Shown in pieces: positions 34,696-44,961 of a DNA stretch of 64,000 nucleotides. A program made the position numbers and the translations under genes. The notes under the pieces were generated by a model. It did no database searches. It was not told the DNA's origin and saw nothing but the letters and a program-made list of their open reading frames with translations. The DNA is taken from positions 2,046,001 to 2,110,000 of the forward strand of contig NZ_BAAAOH010000001.1 in the NCBI RefSeq assembly GCF_039530225.1, given 5' to 3'. Source of the DNA: Microbacterium pumilum. Its GTDB lineage: Bacteria; Actinomycetota; Actinomycetes; Actinomycetales; Microbacteriaceae. The stretch's first letter is position 1, and each line of letters starts with the position of its first letter.

Positions 34696-34923
34696 CTACC
34701 CTCCCCATCGCCCCCAGCCGAGTTCGCGGCGCAGCGGTTCGCGCAGCGACCGCTGCGACAAAGCCCAAGCGCTGCGCTCCTGCTCATCGTCGACGACCGC
34801 GTCGGCGAACTCGCGCGCATACGACTCACTGACCACCGCGATGAGCGCGGCGAGCTCATCATCGGCAGGCGCGCCGCGGCGCACCTCGATCGTGAGGTCG
34901 TCGTCAGGTTCCGCTTCGCTCAC
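34696..34923 (-). CDS. accE: Acyl-CoA carboxylase epsilon subunit
   Basis: A 75-residue actinobacterial epsilon chain. The conserved [16 protein letters not shown] segment at about residues 16-31 and [14 protein letters not shown] near the end, finishing in a Gly/Trp-rich tail, are the family pattern. It bridges alpha and beta subunits and stimulates carboxylase activity in Streptomyces and mycobacteria. GTG at 34923 overlaps the accD stop by 4 bp. Confidence 0.9.
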   Translation of the reverse strand: MSEAEPDDDLTIEVRRGAPADDELAALIAVVSESYAREFADAVVDDEQERSAWALSQRSLREPLRRELGWGRWGG

Positions 34924-36509
34924 AGCGGGATGTTCCCGTGCTTCTTCGGCGGCAGGGTGGCGCGCTTGCCCCGCAGCGCGCGCAGCGCCTTCGCGATCGA
35001 GACGCGCGTCTGCGCCGGTTCGATGATGCCGTCCAGCTCACCGCGTTCGGCGGCGAGGAACGGCGAAGCCACGTTGTAGGTGTACTCGTTGGCGAGTCGC
35101 GTGCGGACGGCGGCGACATCCTCGCCGGCGTCTTCGGCGCGCTTGATCTCGCCGCGGTAGAGGATGTTGACCGCGCCCTGCCCGCCCATCACGGCGATCT
35201 CGGCGGTCGGCCAGGCGAGGTTGATGTCGGCGCCCAACTGCTTGGACCCCATCACGATGTACGCACCGCCGTACGCCTTGCGGAGGATCACCGTCACCAG
35301 CGGCACGGTTGCCTCGGCGTACGCGTAGAGCAGCTTGGCGCCGCGCCGGATGACGCCGGTCCACTCCTGGTCGGTGCCGGGAAGGTAGCCCGGCACGTCC
35401 ACGAGCGTGACGATCGGAATCGAGAACGCGTCGCAGAACCGCACGAACCGGCTCGCCTTCTCGCCGGCCTCGATGTTGAGGGTTCCTGCCATCTGTGACG
35501 GCTGGTTCGCGATGATGCCGACCGAGCGGCCCTCGATCCGGCCGAATCCGATCACGATGTTCGGAGCGAACAGCGGCTGCACCTCGAGGAAGTCCTCGGA
35601 GTCGACGATGTGCCGGATGACCTCATGGATGTCGTACGGCTGATTGGCCGAGTCGGGGATGATCGTGTTGAGGAAGCGGTCTGCATCCGTGGTCTCGAAC
35701 TCGAACGGGCTCTCGTAGACCGGGAGCTCCGCCATGTTGTTGTCGGGGAGGAACCCGAGCAGCGTGCGGACGTAGTCGATCGCATCGTCCTCGTCTTCGG
35801 CGAGGTAGTGGGCTACGCCCGAGCGGGTGTTGTGCGTGTAGGCGCCGCCGAGCTCCTCCATGCCGACATCCTCGCCGGTGACGGTCTTGATGACATCCGG
35901 ACCGGTGACGAACATCTGACTGGTCTTGTCGACCATCACGACGAAGTCGGTGAGCGCCGGGGAGTACACCGCGCCGCCGGCGGCGGGGCCCATGATGATC
36001 GAGATCTGCGGGATCACGCCGGACGCCTTGGTGTTCAGGCGGAAGATCTCGCCGTACTTGCCGAGTGCGACCACGCCCTCCTGGATCCGGGCGCCGCCGG
36101 AGTCCAGCATGCCCACGATCGGGATGCCGCTGCGCAGCGCGAACTCCATGACCTTGATGATCTTCTCGCCGGCGACCTCGCCGAGGGAGCCGCCGAACGT
36201 CGAGAAGTCCTGCGCGTAGACCGCGACGGTGCGGCCGTGGATCGTCGCGACGCCCGTCACGACCGAGTCGCCGTACGGCCGTGACTTCTCCATGCCGAAC
36301 GCAGTCGTCCGGTGGCGGACGTATTCGTCGAGCTCGACGAAGCTGCCGGCGTCGACGAGCAGCTCGATGCGCTCGCGCGCGGTGAGCTTGCCCTTCGCAT
36401 GCTGCTTGTCGTGCGCCGTCTTCTCGGCGTCGACGACCGCCTCCTGGTAGCGCGCTCGCAGGTCCGCGATCTTTCCGGCAGTGGTGAAGAGGTCCGGCTG
36501 ATCGGTCAC
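34920..36509 (-). CDS. accD5: Acyl-CoA carboxylase beta subunit (carboxyltransferase)
   Basis: A 529-residue carboxyltransferase of the AccD5/PccB type. Two crotonase-like halves are visible. The N-half oxyanion region reads [19 protein letters not shown] near 130 and the C-half shows [34 protein letters not shown] with [18 protein letters not shown] near 420. It transfers CO2 from biotin to acetyl- or propionyl-CoA to give malonyl- or methylmalonyl-CoA. GTG at 36509 lies 6 nt after TAGGGT (leaderless). Confidence 0.95.
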   Translation of the reverse strand: MTDQPDLFTTAGKIADLRARYQEAVVDAEKTAHDKQHAKGKLTARERIELLVDAGSFVELDEYVRHRTTAFGMEKSRPYGDSVVTGVATIHGRTVAVYAQDFSTFGGSLGEVAGEKIIKVMEFALRSGIPIVGMLDSGGARIQEGVVALGKYGEIFRLNTKASGVIPQISIIMGPAAGGAVYSPALTDFVVMVDKTSQMFVTGPDVIKTVTGEDVGMEELGGAYTHNTRSGVAHYLAEDEDDAIDYVRTLLGFLPDNNMAELPVYESPFEFETTDADRFLNTIIPDSANQPYDIHEVIRHIVDSEDFLEVQPLFAPNIVIGFGRIEGRSVGIIANQPSQMAGTLNIEAGEKASRFVRFCDAFSIPIVTLVDVPGYLPGTDQEWTGVIRRGAKLLYAYAEATVPLVTVILRKAYGGAYIVMGSKQLGADINLAWPTAEIAVMGGQGAVNILYRGEIKRAEDAGEDVAAVRTRLANEYTYNVASPFLAAERGELDGIIEPAQTRVSIAKALRALRGKRATLPPKKHGNIPL

Positions 36510-36515
36510 GCCTCC

Positions 36516-36521
36516 ACCCTA
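36516..36521 (-). promoter_or_regulatory. TAGGGT -10 box of accD5
   Basis: Minus-strand TAGGGT, then six bases (GGAGGC), then GTG at 36509. GGAGGC could serve as a ribosome site only with zero spacing, so a leaderless start is favoured. Confidence 0.5.
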
Positions 36522-36565
36522 TCGGCGGAGATACGGCAACCGTTGGAGGGTTCGCACAAGGGCCT

Positions 36566-36598
36566 GCGGCATCCGCTGTCGTAAGCGACGGATGCCGC
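36566..36598. promoter_or_regulatory. Hairpin in the accD5/surface-protein divergent region
   Basis: GCGGCATCCG at 36566-36575 pairs perfectly with CGGATGCCGC at 36589-36598. Its arms are made of the GCATCC/GGATGC word that recurs throughout the window. It could be a regulatory site or a transcription block between the divergent genes. Confidence 0.45.
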
Positions 36599-36683
36599 GG
36601 GCCCCAGTTCTCACGGGGGTCTCATGTGCGCCGCACGGCCCGAGGGGTAGCGTCGGAGGTCACCGGATGAAGGGGTGCGGCGA

Positions 36684-38969
36684 ATGGGACCTGGGCGGTT
36701 GAGGCGGACCGCGATGATCCTCGCTCCGGTGCTGGTGGTCGCTCTGCTGCAGTCGGTGGGGACCGGCGCCGCGGCCCAGCAGGCGACGCCGACCCCCATT
36801 CTGAGCTCGGCTCCCGCTCCCACCGGCACCCCGACCCCCGCCAGCACCCCGTCGCCGACGCCGACGCCGACGCCGTCGCCGTCGCCGTCGCCCTCAACGA
36901 CCCCGACGCCGACGCCGACATCGACTCCCACGCCCACACCGACGCCCGTACCGACCCCCACGCCGGCACCGACGCCCACGTCCGTACCGACGCCGACGCC
37001 GTCGCCCACACCGTCGTCCACACCGACACCGTCGCCCACACCGACACCGTCGTCCACACCGACACCGTCGCCGACGCCCACCCCCGACGTCGCGCCCCAG
37101 GTCGATCCCAGCGGCGCGCCCCTCGCGGTCGTCCCCACCACCGCCCGGATCGCAGGGGCCGATCGCTACGCCACGACCGTCGCGGCATCCCGAGCCGCGT
37201 TTCCCGATGGCGCCGACACCGTCGTGATCACCGAGGGCACCTATCCGGTGAGGGGGATCATCGCCGCCGCAGTGACCGGGACGCTCGATGCCCCGCTTCT
37301 CTACGTGCAGCGCACGGCGATCCCCGGGGTGGTTCAGACCGAGCTGCGCCGTCTCGCGCCGCAGCGCATCGTCGTGATCGGCGGCACCGACGGCGTGTCG
37401 GACGCGGTTATGGCCGCCCTGAAGCCGTACGCGGCGACGGTGTCGAGAGTGGCGGGCGCCAACCGCTACGGCACGTCTCAGGCCGCGATGGCCTCGCTCG
37501 GGCGCCAGTTCACTACCGTGTACGTCGCGTCGGGGGCGAATGACCTCCTCTCTCCGCTCGCCGCAGCCGCGGCGGCACGGACGGACCGCGGGATGCTGCT
37601 GGTCGACGGGCTCAGGACCGCTGCCGACGCCGCGACGATCGCCGCACTGCGAGGCGTCAACGCCCAGAGCGTCGTGATCGTCGGTCCTGCCACGCGTGTC
37701 AGCACGTCGTACGAAGCGTCGCTCCGCGCGGCAGGATTCGTCGTCAAGCGCCTGAGCGGCACCGACCGGTATACGACTGCCATCCTGCTGGCGAAGGAGT
37801 CGGGCGTCGCACCCCAGCGTGCGATCACGGTGAACTCCCTCGTCGCCGCGGCCGTGCCGATCGCCGCGGCCCTGGCGAGTGCGACGCACCAGCCGCTGCT
37901 GTACGTCCTGCAGGAGTGCGCGCCCGATTCCATCGCTGCCTACCTCGCGTCGGCGCGGCTGCCGATGACCGCGGTCGGCGCTGTGAGCTCGGTGGGCACC
38001 GATACGCTCGCCGGGCGCTCGTGCAGCGCGGTCAAGGCGCAGCGGGAGTTCGACCTGCTCTCCGCCATCCGCGCCACCGCGGCGCAGTATGCAGGCACGT
38101 ATCAGGTGACCGTGCGGCAGCTCGGCGGTATGAACGAGACCGTGAGCCTGTCAGGCGGCTTGCCGCACGAGCCCGCGAGCATGATGAAGATCTTCGCGGC
38201 ATGGGCCGCCCTCAAGCTCGTCGAGCAGAAGCGCGCGAATCTCTACGGCATCCTGCCTTCCGGGGTCCCGCTGAATGTCTGCATCCACACGATGATCCAT
38301 GTCTCGGACAACTACTGTCACAGCGACATCGTCCACTGGATCGGCATCGCGAACATCAACAGCATGATCCGCTCGGCGGGCTTCACCGGGACGTACTACG
38401 GAACGGTCGCGCCGGGAGTGAGCGTGCTGTACGCGGGCAACAGGACGACGACGAACGATCTCGCCAAGATGATGTCGCAGCTCGTCGGCGGCTCCGCACT
38501 CTCGCGGTCGTGGTCCGATTATCTGCTGAACGAGATGCGCGGCCAGATCTGGCGCTCGAGGATCGCATCGGGCATTCCTCCGAGGGTCGACCAGGCGAGC
38601 AAGCCCGGTGCGCTGTGGCTGACGTCCGGGCTCCTCCAGGCCGACACGGCGGTCGTATGGAGCAACAAGGGCACGTACGCACTGTCGATCATCGGCGACA
38701 ACGGTCCGCCGCAGGCCGCCCTGCGTGCCATCTCGCGGACGGTGTACGAGCATTTCAACGGTGCTTTCGGAGCAGCGGCCTCGTATCCGGTGCAGCAGAT
38801 GGTCACCGTCGAGCCGACGTGGGTGAGAGCGTCGCCGGGCGGCACGGTCGTGACCACGGCGCCCTCGGGCACGCCCATCCAGGTGCTCGACGCGGTGCGC
38901 GATTGGTATCTGATCAAGTGGGGCACCCGCGAGCTGTACATGCACTACTCGGCGCTGCGCAATCGATGA
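36684..38969 (+). CDS. Secreted CWB2 cell-wall protein with beta-lactamase-fold serine hydrolase domain
   Basis: A 761-residue exported protein. Signal peptide at residues 1-31; Pro/Thr/Ser-rich spacer at 34-137; three cell-wall-binding repeat 2 units at about 152-445, each with a G-[AT]-[DN]-R-Y motif; a class A beta-lactamase-like domain at about 455-695; and an SH3-like C-terminal part at about 700-761. Catalytic candidates are S499-x-x-K502, S541-D-N543 and K640-P-G642, the last departing from the usual K-T/S-G. It may be a peptidoglycan carboxypeptidase or an inactive binder. ATG at 36684 has GAAGGGG 8 nt ahead and a TAGCGT box at 36648-36653. Confidence 0.85.
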   Translation: MGPGRLRRTAMILAPVLVVALLQSVGTGAAAQQATPTPILSSAPAPTGTPTPASTPSPTPTPTPSPSPSPSTTPTPTPTSTPTPTPTPVPTPTPAPTPTSVPTPTPSPTPSSTPTPSPTPTPSSTPTPSPTPTPDVAPQVDPSGAPLAVVPTTARIAGADRYATTVAASRAAFPDGADTVVITEGTYPVRGIIAAAVTGTLDAPLLYVQRTAIPGVVQTELRRLAPQRIVVIGGTDGVSDAVMAALKPYAATVSRVAGANRYGTSQAAMASLGRQFTTVYVASGANDLLSPLAAAAAARTDRGMLLVDGLRTAADAATIAALRGVNAQSVVIVGPATRVSTSYEASLRAAGFVVKRLSGTDRYTTAILLAKESGVAPQRAITVNSLVAAAVPIAAALASATHQPLLYVLQECAPDSIAAYLASARLPMTAVGAVSSVGTDTLAGRSCSAVKAQREFDLLSAIRATAAQYAGTYQVTVRQLGGMNETVSLSGGLPHEPASMMKIFAAWAALKLVEQKRANLYGILPSGVPLNVCIHTMIHVSDNYCHSDIVHWIGIANINSMIRSAGFTGTYYGTVAPGVSVLYAGNRTTTNDLAKMMSQLVGGSALSRSWSDYLLNEMRGQIWRSRIASGIPPRVDQASKPGALWLTSGLLQADTAVVWSNKGTYALSIIGDNGPPQAALRAISRTVYEHFNGAFGAAASYPVQQMVTVEPTWVRASPGGTVVTTAPSGTPIQVLDAVRDWYLIKWGTRELYMHYSALRNR

Positions 38970-38976
38970 TCGACGG

Positions 38977-38982
38977 TAGCGT
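38977..38982 (+). promoter_or_regulatory. TAGCGT -10 box of birA
   Basis: TAGCGT, six bases, then the ATG at 38989; no ribosome site is present. Confidence 0.5.
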
Positions 38983-38988
38983 GTCGAC

Positions 38989-39786
38989 ATGACGGTTCCA
39001 CAGCAGGGGTATCCGCTTGCCGCAGCGATCAGCCCGCGCGTGCAGGTCATCGAGACCACCGATTCGACCAATGCGGATGTCATCGCACACGTCACCTCGG
39101 CCCCGAACGAGTGGCCGCATCTGTCGCTGCTCGTCACGACCGACCAGCGTGCCGGCCGCGGTCGCCTCGACCGGACCTGGACCGCGCCCCCCGGCACGGC
39201 GCTCGCGGTGTCGGTGCTCGTTCTCGTGGGCGGCATCCCGCCCCACATGCGCGGCTGGATTCCGCTGGTCGCCGGGGCGGCGATGACCCGCGCCGTAGCC
39301 GCCCAGCTGCGGGGCTCCGGCCACACCGCGGGCCTCAAGTGGCCGAACGACGTTCTCCTGGACGGTGGCAAGCTCTGCGGCATCCTCGCCGAGGTGGTGC
39401 CGGGCGAACCCGATGCCGTCGTCATCGGCGCAGGGGTGAACACCCGGATGCCGCGCACCGACCTGCCGGTCGAGACGGCCACGTCGTTCGAGTCCGTGGG
39501 GCTCCAGGCCGATGAAGATCGGCTGCTCGCGGACTTCCTGCTGAGTCTGGACGAACAGCTCACCGCGCTCGCCACGGCGGGCGGCGACGCTGCCGCGGCC
39601 GGCGTACTCGGCGAGGTCGAGGCGCTGTGCACCACGATCGGCAGCGACGTCGTGGTGTCGCTTCCCGACGGGACCAAGCTCGAGGGGCGCGCGCAGCGAC
39701 TCGACGTCGAGGGCAGGCTCGTCGTCAGCTCGCCCAGCGGCGTCGAGACCCCTGTCTCTGCGGGCGACGTGGTCCACGTCCGCTGA
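38989..39786 (+). CDS. birA: Biotin--[acetyl-CoA-carboxylase] ligase
   Basis: A 265-residue biotin protein ligase without the N-terminal DNA-binding domain of E. coli BirA. The ATP/biotin loop AGRGRLDRTW at about residues 55-64, LKWPNDVLLDGGKLCGIL near 115-132 and a small C-terminal SH3-like domain are clear. It attaches biotin to the AccA3 carrier lysine. It is leaderless by inspection. Location next to the carboxylase genes matches M. tuberculosis Rv3279c. Confidence 0.94.
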   Translation: MTVPQQGYPLAAAISPRVQVIETTDSTNADVIAHVTSAPNEWPHLSLLVTTDQRAGRGRLDRTWTAPPGTALAVSVLVLVGGIPPHMRGWIPLVAGAAMTRAVAAQLRGSGHTAGLKWPNDVLLDGGKLCGILAEVVPGEPDAVVIGAGVNTRMPRTDLPVETATSFESVGLQADEDRLLADFLLSLDEQLTALATAGGDAAAAGVLGEVEALCTTIGSDVVVSLPDGTKLEGRAQRLDVEGRLVVSSPSGVETPVSAGDVVHVR

Positions 39787-39848
39787 TCGCACTTCGAGTG
39801 GTGTTTCCCCGCGTGGCGTGGGAAGCGCGCGTGTCGGGCGGGGCGCTC

Positions 39849-39854
39849 CACAAT
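39849..39854 (+). promoter_or_regulatory. CACAAT -10 box of the PH-domain gene
   Basis: CACAAT, six guanines, then the ATG at 39861. The G-run might also act as a ribosome site, so the leaderless reading is tentative. Confidence 0.4.
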
Positions 39855-39860
39855 GGGGGG

Positions 39861-40415
39861 ATGACGCAGCCGACGAGCTACGGCGGTCGGCCCTTCATGC
39901 CGGCACCGGGAGCTCCTGCGCCGGAGCTGCGAGTTGCGCAGTTCCGAGGCCACGCGCGTCGGCTTACCTGGTCGGCGCTGGTCCTCATCGCGGTGGCGGG
40001 CGCGTGCGGCTGGTTCTACGACAATCTCCCCGCGCCGTTCGAGAACTGGATGATGTTCGCCGCCGCCGGGGTCGTGGTGCTGCTGCTGGTTCTGCTCCCT
40101 TTCTTCGCGTGGTGGTCGCACCTCTACACGATCACGACGCGTCGCGTGATCGAGCGGTCCGGTTTCCTCGCCCGAAGGCGTCGAGAACTCGTCCACGTGC
40201 GCGGATACACGATCCAGGTGCGTCGCGGCATCCTGCAGCGGATGTGGGGTGCCGGCACCTTGACGCTCTCGAACGGCGTCGATCAGCCGATGCGCCTCGC
40301 GAACATCCCGAGCGTCGGGCTCGTACACGAGGCGCTCGTCGACCAGGTCGAGGTCAACCAGATCCTCGCCCACCGCGACGCTCAGGCGCTTCCGCCCGCA
40401 CCTCCCACGGAGTGA
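39861..40415 (+). CDS. PH (bPH2/YdbT-type) domain membrane protein
   Basis: A 184-residue protein with two transmembrane segments (about 38-55 and 68-90) followed by a bacterial PH domain beginning YTITTRRVIERSGFLARRRREL. Similar proteins sit between birA and purK in actinobacteria (Rv3278c in M. tuberculosis). Function is unknown. ATG at 39861 gives a plausible N-terminus; longer in-frame forms overlap birA. Confidence 0.85.
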   Translation: MTQPTSYGGRPFMPAPGAPAPELRVAQFRGHARRLTWSALVLIAVAGACGWFYDNLPAPFENWMMFAAAGVVVLLLVLLPFFAWWSHLYTITTRRVIERSGFLARRRRELVHVRGYTIQVRRGILQRMWGAGTLTLSNGVDQPMRLANIPSVGLVHEALVDQVEVNQILAHRDAQALPPAPPTE

Positions 40416-40505
40416 GCCGGTCGCACGACCGAGCGCGACCTTCGCCGAGACCGCGGCACGGCGGCCGACCGCGTGAGAGATGATGGTGGCGGCGAAAGGA
40501 GCGGC

Positions 40506-41642
40506 ATGGCGCTGCGAGTCGGAGTGGTCGGTGGCGGGCAGCTGGCGCGCATGATGATCGCACCTGCGGTCGAGCTCGGCGTCGAACTGCGGGTGCTCGC
40601 CGAGGAGGAGGCCATGGCCGCATCGCTCGCCGCCGTCTCGGTCGGCGACTACCACGACGCCGAGATCGTTCTCGCGTTCGCGAAGGATGTGGATGTCGTC
40701 ACGTTCGATCACGAGCACGTCCCGCAGGAGGTGCTCAGCGCGCTCGTGGCGGCCGGGGTCGCGGTCCGGCCCGGACCCGGCGCACTGCAGTTCGCGCAGG
40801 ACAAGCTCGCGATGCGGGCCCGGCTGGGCGAGCTGGGCATGCCGCAGCCGGAGTGGGCTGCGGTGACGGACGCCGCCGGCCTGCAGGAGTTCATCGACGC
40901 CCACGGCGGCCGGGCCGTCGTCAAGACTCCGCGCGGCGGCTACGACGGCAAGGGAGTGCGCGTCGTCAGCGCCGCGACCGAGGCCGACGACTGGTTCGCG
41001 ACCCTCGCCGAAGACGCGCGGGGAGGTGCGCTGCTCGTCGAGGAGCTCGTCGACTTCGCACGCGAGCTCGCGCAGCAGGTCGCGCGGCGCCCATCCGGGG
41101 AAGTGCGCGTGTACGACGTCGTCGAGACGGTGCAGCGCGGGGGAGTCTGCGCCGAGGTGATCGCGCCGGCTCCGCATGCCTCCGAGCGCCTCCGCGAGGT
41201 GGCGGCCCAGGTCGGCGTCGGGATTGCGGACGGACTGGATGTCGTCGGGATGCTCGCGGTCGAGCTGTTCGAGACGACCGACGAGCGTCTGCTCGTGAAC
41301 GAGCTGGCGATGCGGCCGCACAACAGCGGGCACTGGACCCAGGATGGCGCGATCACAAGTCAGTTCGAGCAGCACCTGCGTGCGGTGCTCGACCTGCCTC
41401 TCGGTGATCCGACGGGCACCGCCGAGTGGGCCGTCATGGTCAACATCCTCGGCGGCCCGGTCGAAGGCACCCTCGAGGACCGCTTCCCGACGGCGATGGC
41501 CGCTCATCCCGGTGCGAAGATCCACACGTACGGCAAGCAGCCGCGCCCCGGCCGCAAGGTCGGTCACGTCAACGTCTCGGGTGACAGCCTCGACGATGTC
41601 GCGTACGAGGCACGAGCCGCGGCATCCGTCTTCATCGACTGA
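40506..41642 (+). CDS. purK: 5-(carboxyamino)imidazole ribonucleotide synthase
   Basis: A 378-residue ATP-grasp enzyme converting AIR, bicarbonate and ATP to N5-CAIR in purine synthesis. GGGQLARMM begins near residue 8, DHEHVP near 70, KTPRGGYDGKG near 140, and the C-half contains ELAMRPHNSGHWTQDG. ATG at 40506 has AAAGGAG upstream; an in-frame start 33 bp earlier is less well placed. purE follows 79 bp downstream. Confidence 0.95.
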   Translation: MALRVGVVGGGQLARMMIAPAVELGVELRVLAEEEAMAASLAAVSVGDYHDAEIVLAFAKDVDVVTFDHEHVPQEVLSALVAAGVAVRPGPGALQFAQDKLAMRARLGELGMPQPEWAAVTDAAGLQEFIDAHGGRAVVKTPRGGYDGKGVRVVSAATEADDWFATLAEDARGGALLVEELVDFARELAQQVARRPSGEVRVYDVVETVQRGGVCAEVIAPAPHASERLREVAAQVGVGIADGLDVVGMLAVELFETTDERLLVNELAMRPHNSGHWTQDGAITSQFEQHLRAVLDLPLGDPTGTAEWAVMVNILGGPVEGTLEDRFPTAMAAHPGAKIHTYGKQPRPGRKVGHVNVSGDSLDDVAYEARAAASVFID

Positions 41643-41709
41643 TCGGTCGCCGAGCCGCTCGCGCAGACTTCGGTGCGCGTTGTTGCCGGGAACTTTCAGC
41701 CTCGCGCCC

Positions 41710-41715
41710 TAGCCT
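41710..41715 (+). promoter_or_regulatory. TAGCCT -10 box of purE
   Basis: TAGCCT, six bases, then GTG at 41722, which suggests that purE has its own leaderless promoter besides read-through from purK. Confidence 0.5.
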
Positions 41716-41721
41716 GGTCGG

Positions 41722-42237
41722 GTGACCCGACCGCTGCATTCCTCGGACGAGCCTCTGGTCGGCGTCGTCATGGGCTCCGACTCCGACTGGCGCGTCATGA
41801 GCGACGCCTCTCAGGTCCTCACCGATTTCGGCGTGGGGCACGAGGTGGAGGTCGTCTCGGCGCATCGCACACCCGACAAGCTCATCCGCTATGGGCGTGA
41901 GGCACGCGCGAGGGGTCTGAAGGTGATCATCGCCGGGGCCGGCGGCGCGGCGCATCTGCCGGGAATGCTCGCGTCCGTCACGGCTCTACCGGTGATCGGC
42001 GTGCCGGTGCAGCTCGCAACGCTCGACGGGCTCGACTCGCTGCTCAGCATCGTGCAGATGCCTGCCGGCATCCCGGTCGCGACGGTCTCGATCAACGGTG
42101 CCAAGAACGCCGCTCTGCTCGCGGTGCGTATCCTCGGCGCCTCCGACGAAGCCACGGCCGTCCTCGTCGAGAAGTACGCCCTCGATCTCGAGGGGCAGGT
42201 CGAGGAGAAGAACCGGCGGCTCAAGGAGTCGCTATGA
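41722..42237 (+). CDS. purE: N5-carboxyaminoimidazole ribonucleotide mutase
   Basis: A 171-residue class I PurE that turns N5-CAIR into CAIR. The MGSDSDW motif is at residues 17-23, SAHRTP near 46 and [12 protein letters not shown] near 70, followed by GVPVQ. GTG start. The stop overlaps the ATG of the LCP gene (ATGA), so purine synthesis and a cell-wall ligase share a transcript. Confidence 0.96.
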   Translation: MTRPLHSSDEPLVGVVMGSDSDWRVMSDASQVLTDFGVGHEVEVVSAHRTPDKLIRYGREARARGLKVIIAGAGGAAHLPGMLASVTALPVIGVPVQLATLDGLDSLLSIVQMPAGIPVATVSINGAKNAALLAVRILGASDEATAVLVEKYALDLEGQVEEKNRRLKESL

Positions 42238-43679
42238 GCGTGATGAGTCCGCCACGGCCCACTGCCGCGCCCCGCATCCCACGACACGTCGTCGAGGAGC
42301 GCCCGCTCCGCTACCCCGACACCGGCTCGCGCGAGGTCATGACGCGGCGCGGGTGGTGGTTGGTCCTGCTCAACTTCCTCATCCCTGGCTCGCCGCAGGC
42401 GGTCGCGGGCAATCGGCGGCTGGCGCGCATCGGCCTGGGAACCACCCTCGCGATGTGGACGTTCGTGATCGTCGGGCTGCTGTGCGCTCTGCTGTGGCAG
42501 CCGGTCTTCCTCACCATCGCGACGAACTGGTTCGCGCTCCTCGCTGCCCAGATCGTGTTCGTCGCCTACGCCGCGCTGTGGGTCGTCCTCACGATCGACG
42601 CGCTGCGCCTGGTGCGCCTGGTCAAGACGGGAAGGCTCGCGCGCTACGCGATTGCGATCGTCGCGGTCATGCTGACGGTGGTCTCGAGCGGCGGCGCCGT
42701 GTACGCCGCGAACATCGCCGGTGTCACCCGTGACACGCTGGCCTCGATCTTCGGGGTGAGCGGACCTTCGGTGCCGCCGTCCGACGGCTATTACAACGTC
42801 CTGCTGCTCGGTGCCGACAGCGGGGTCGGCCGCGACTCGATGCGATTCGACAGCATCTCTGTCGTATCGGTGAACGCCACCACCGGCGCAGCGACGATCA
42901 CCGGCATCCCGCGCGATATGCCGGGCTTCCCGTTCGCCGCCGGACCGATGCAGGACCGCTACCCGGACGGACACACCGGTCATGCCGACCCGAGCTGCGG
43001 GTGGGGAAGCGGAATCAACCAGCTGCGCACCGAGGTCGAGATCTGCCAGGACGGCGATGCGCTCTATCCGGACGCCGTCGCAAACGGGTCCGCCCCAGGC
43101 ATCGAGGCGACCAAGGATGCCGCGGAGGGCATCCTCGGCATCGAGATCCCGTACTACGTCTTCCTCGACATGCATGGCTTCGCCTCGCTCGTCGACGCCC
43201 TCGGCGGCGTCGACATCACCGTCGAGGAGCGCCTGCCCGAAGGCGGCGGGCCGGCGTATGAGGGGCAGCCCGCCGAGGAGTGGGCCATCGGCTGGATCGA
43301 AGCCGGCCCTCAGCACATGAACGGCGACACCGCGCAGTGGTACGCCCGTTCGCGGTACACGACGGACGACTTCGATCGGATGAAGCGCCAGCGCGTCCTG
43401 CAGGAGGCGATCCTCACGCAGTTCACGCCGCAGAACGTGCTGAGTCACTTCCAGGATGTCGCGACCGCCGGTGCGGACATCGTCCAGACCGACCTGCCGC
43501 AGTCGCTCATCCCGACGCTCGCCGAGCTCGCCGTCAAGGCGAAGGAGCAGTCGGTCGCGACGATCGAGCTGACTCCCGAGGGCGGCGTCGACGAGTACAC
43601 GCCGGACTTCGCTTACGTGCAGCAGCTCATCTCGACAGCGCTGCACCCGCCCACGCCGAGTCCCGACCCTGCACCCTGA
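42234..43679 (+). CDS. LytR-CpsA-Psr (LCP) family glycopolymer ligase
   Basis: A 481-residue membrane protein. Hydrophobic segments lie near residues 40-56, 66-88, 94-116 and 135-158, then the extracytoplasmic LCP domain from about 185. Conserved residues include [22 protein letters not shown] and [21 protein letters not shown] proteins transfer lipid-linked wall polymers to peptidoglycan, here presumably the rhamnose-containing polymer made by the genes downstream. Three additional N-terminal membrane segments are typical of actinobacterial forms. The C-terminus is Pro/Thr-rich. Confidence 0.92.
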   Translation: MSVMSPPRPTAAPRIPRHVVEERPLRYPDTGSREVMTRRGWWLVLLNFLIPGSPQAVAGNRRLARIGLGTTLAMWTFVIVGLLCALLWQPVFLTIATNWFALLAAQIVFVAYAALWVVLTIDALRLVRLVKTGRLARYAIAIVAVMLTVVSSGGAVYAANIAGVTRDTLASIFGVSGPSVPPSDGYYNVLLLGADSGVGRDSMRFDSISVVSVNATTGAATITGIPRDMPGFPFAAGPMQDRYPDGHTGHADPSCGWGSGINQLRTEVEICQDGDALYPDAVANGSAPGIEATKDAAEGILGIEIPYYVFLDMHGFASLVDALGGVDITVEERLPEGGGPAYEGQPAEEWAIGWIEAGPQHMNGDTAQWYARSRYTTDDFDRMKRQRVLQEAILTQFTPQNVLSHFQDVATAGADIVQTDLPQSLIPTLAELAVKAKEQSVATIELTPEGGVDEYTPDFAYVQQLISTALHPPTPSPDPAP

Positions 43680-43726
43680 CGTCCGCGTCGGCCAGGTCGG
43701 GCCGCGAATCCGGCGCCGAGCCTGGG

Positions 43727-43732
43727 TAGGCT
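43727..43732 (+). promoter_or_regulatory. TAGGCT -10 box of the glycosyltransferase gene
   Basis: TAGGCT, seven bases, then ATG at 43740; no ribosome site. Confidence 0.5.
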
Positions 43733-43739
43733 CGAAGCC

Positions 43740-44864
43740 ATGACGGCGACGCTTCGAGTGATGCTGGACCAGCTCGTCGCTCCGACCGAGCCCGACCTCG
43801 CCGAAGCCTCCCGCGAGCTGGCGCGCGCGCTCGTCCTCGGTGCTCCTGCAGGCTGCGAGGTCGAGGCCATCGCACCGGCCGGGGGGCAGGGAGACCTGTC
43901 GGACGTGCCCGGGTTGGCGGGCATCCGTCGCACCGCGCTCCCGAGGCGTGAACTCTCCGGGGCGCTGCAGCTCGGTGTGGGCACCGGAATCGGCGGTGGC
44001 ATGATCCACTCGCCCTCCCTGTTCGCACCCCTCGTGCGGCACGACCGGGTGCACGACCATGACCAGACCGTCGTCACGGTCTGGGATCTTCGGCCCTGGG
44101 AGGCCGCCGATGAACTGCCGCGCGGCGCGGCCGGATGGCATCGCGCGATGCTCAAGCGCGCGGCGAAGCACGCCGACGCGGTCGTCGTGCCGACGCACTC
44201 CATCGCCGCGCGCCTGGCCGAACTGGCCAAGCTGGGGGACCGCATCCGGGTCATCGCGGGGGCTGCTCCCCTCTCATTCGCCGTGCCCGCCGACGAGGTC
44301 GGGCGTCGTCGGCTCCTCGACCTCCCGGAGGGCTTCATCCTGCTGAGCGGCGGCCCCGCGCATTCCGATGGGCTCGAGGCGGGATTCGGTGCGGTGGGTG
44401 CATCCGGCATCGACCTGCCGGTCGTCGTGATCGATACGCCGGACGGCCACGAGCCGGCGGTCGCCGAGCTCGCCTCGGCAGCCGGGATCCCGGAGCGGAG
44501 CCTCCATGTGCGGGGTGCTCTCGAGGCGCCGGACCGCGCGGCGGTATTCGGCGGCACGCTTGCGTTCGTCGCGCCGTCGCGTCGCGCGGCATTCCCGTGG
44601 CGCGTCGTCGACGCGCTGACGCTCGGCGTGCCGGTGATCGCCGCGCAGTCTGCGGCGCACACCGAGGTGATCGTCGACGGCGGTGAGGTCGTCGAGGCGC
44701 CGGACGCGCCGCTGCTCATCGAAGGACTCGCGGACGCGCTCCATCGCGCGCTGGCGTCGACGGCGGCGGCAGACCGTCTCGCGGTGCTCGCGGGCGACCG
44801 CGGCCGGGCGTTCTCGTGGCGTGAGGCGGCAGACCGGGTGTGGCAGCTTCACGCCGATCTGTAA
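43740..44864 (+). CDS. Glycosyltransferase, GT4-like (GT-B fold)
   Basis: A 374-residue protein resembling family 4 glycosyltransferases. N-terminal domain has GGGMIHSPSLFAPL near 82 and VVVPTHSIAARL near 147; C-terminal domain has FVAPSRRAAFPWRVVDALTLGVPVIAA near 277-303, the nucleotide-sugar site, though the common E-x7-E motif is degenerate. It is probably a transferase of the wall polymer made nearby. Leaderless by inspection. Confidence 0.82.
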   Translation: MTATLRVMLDQLVAPTEPDLAEASRELARALVLGAPAGCEVEAIAPAGGQGDLSDVPGLAGIRRTALPRRELSGALQLGVGTGIGGGMIHSPSLFAPLVRHDRVHDHDQTVVTVWDLRPWEAADELPRGAAGWHRAMLKRAAKHADAVVVPTHSIAARLAELAKLGDRIRVIAGAAPLSFAVPADEVGRRRLLDLPEGFILLSGGPAHSDGLEAGFGAVGASGIDLPVVVIDTPDGHEPAVAELASAAGIPERSLHVRGALEAPDRAAVFGGTLAFVAPSRRAAFPWRVVDALTLGVPVIAAQSAAHTEVIVDGGEVVEAPDAPLLIEGLADALHRALASTAAADRLAVLAGDRGRAFSWREAADRVWQLHADL

Positions 44865-44938
44865 TCAGCGCTTGACCGCGAGTTGCCTGACACCCGCGTG
44901 TCGCAGCCGCGAATCTGCGCCGAATGTTGTACTCATCC

Positions 44939-44961
44939 GTCACTTCGGTCACACTGGTCAC
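44939..44961. repeat. Three 9-bp-spaced GTCAC repeats before a surface-protein gene
   Basis: GTCAC occurs at 44939, 44948 and 44957 with exact 9-bp spacing, ending at the ATG at 44962. No ribosome site separates it from the start, so the repeats occupy the initiation region and might be a regulator or RNA-binding site. Confidence 0.45.

Noticed and set aside
36611..37188. Gly/Val-rich minus-strand ORFs
   Set aside because: They are shadows of the Pro/Thr/Ser-rich spacer of the CWB2 protein, whose low-complexity DNA keeps several frames open.
38151..41567. A 1138-codon minus-strand ORF
   Set aside because: It overlaps birA, the PH-domain gene and purK antisense; composition is Arg/His/Asp-rich as expected of a high-GC shadow frame.
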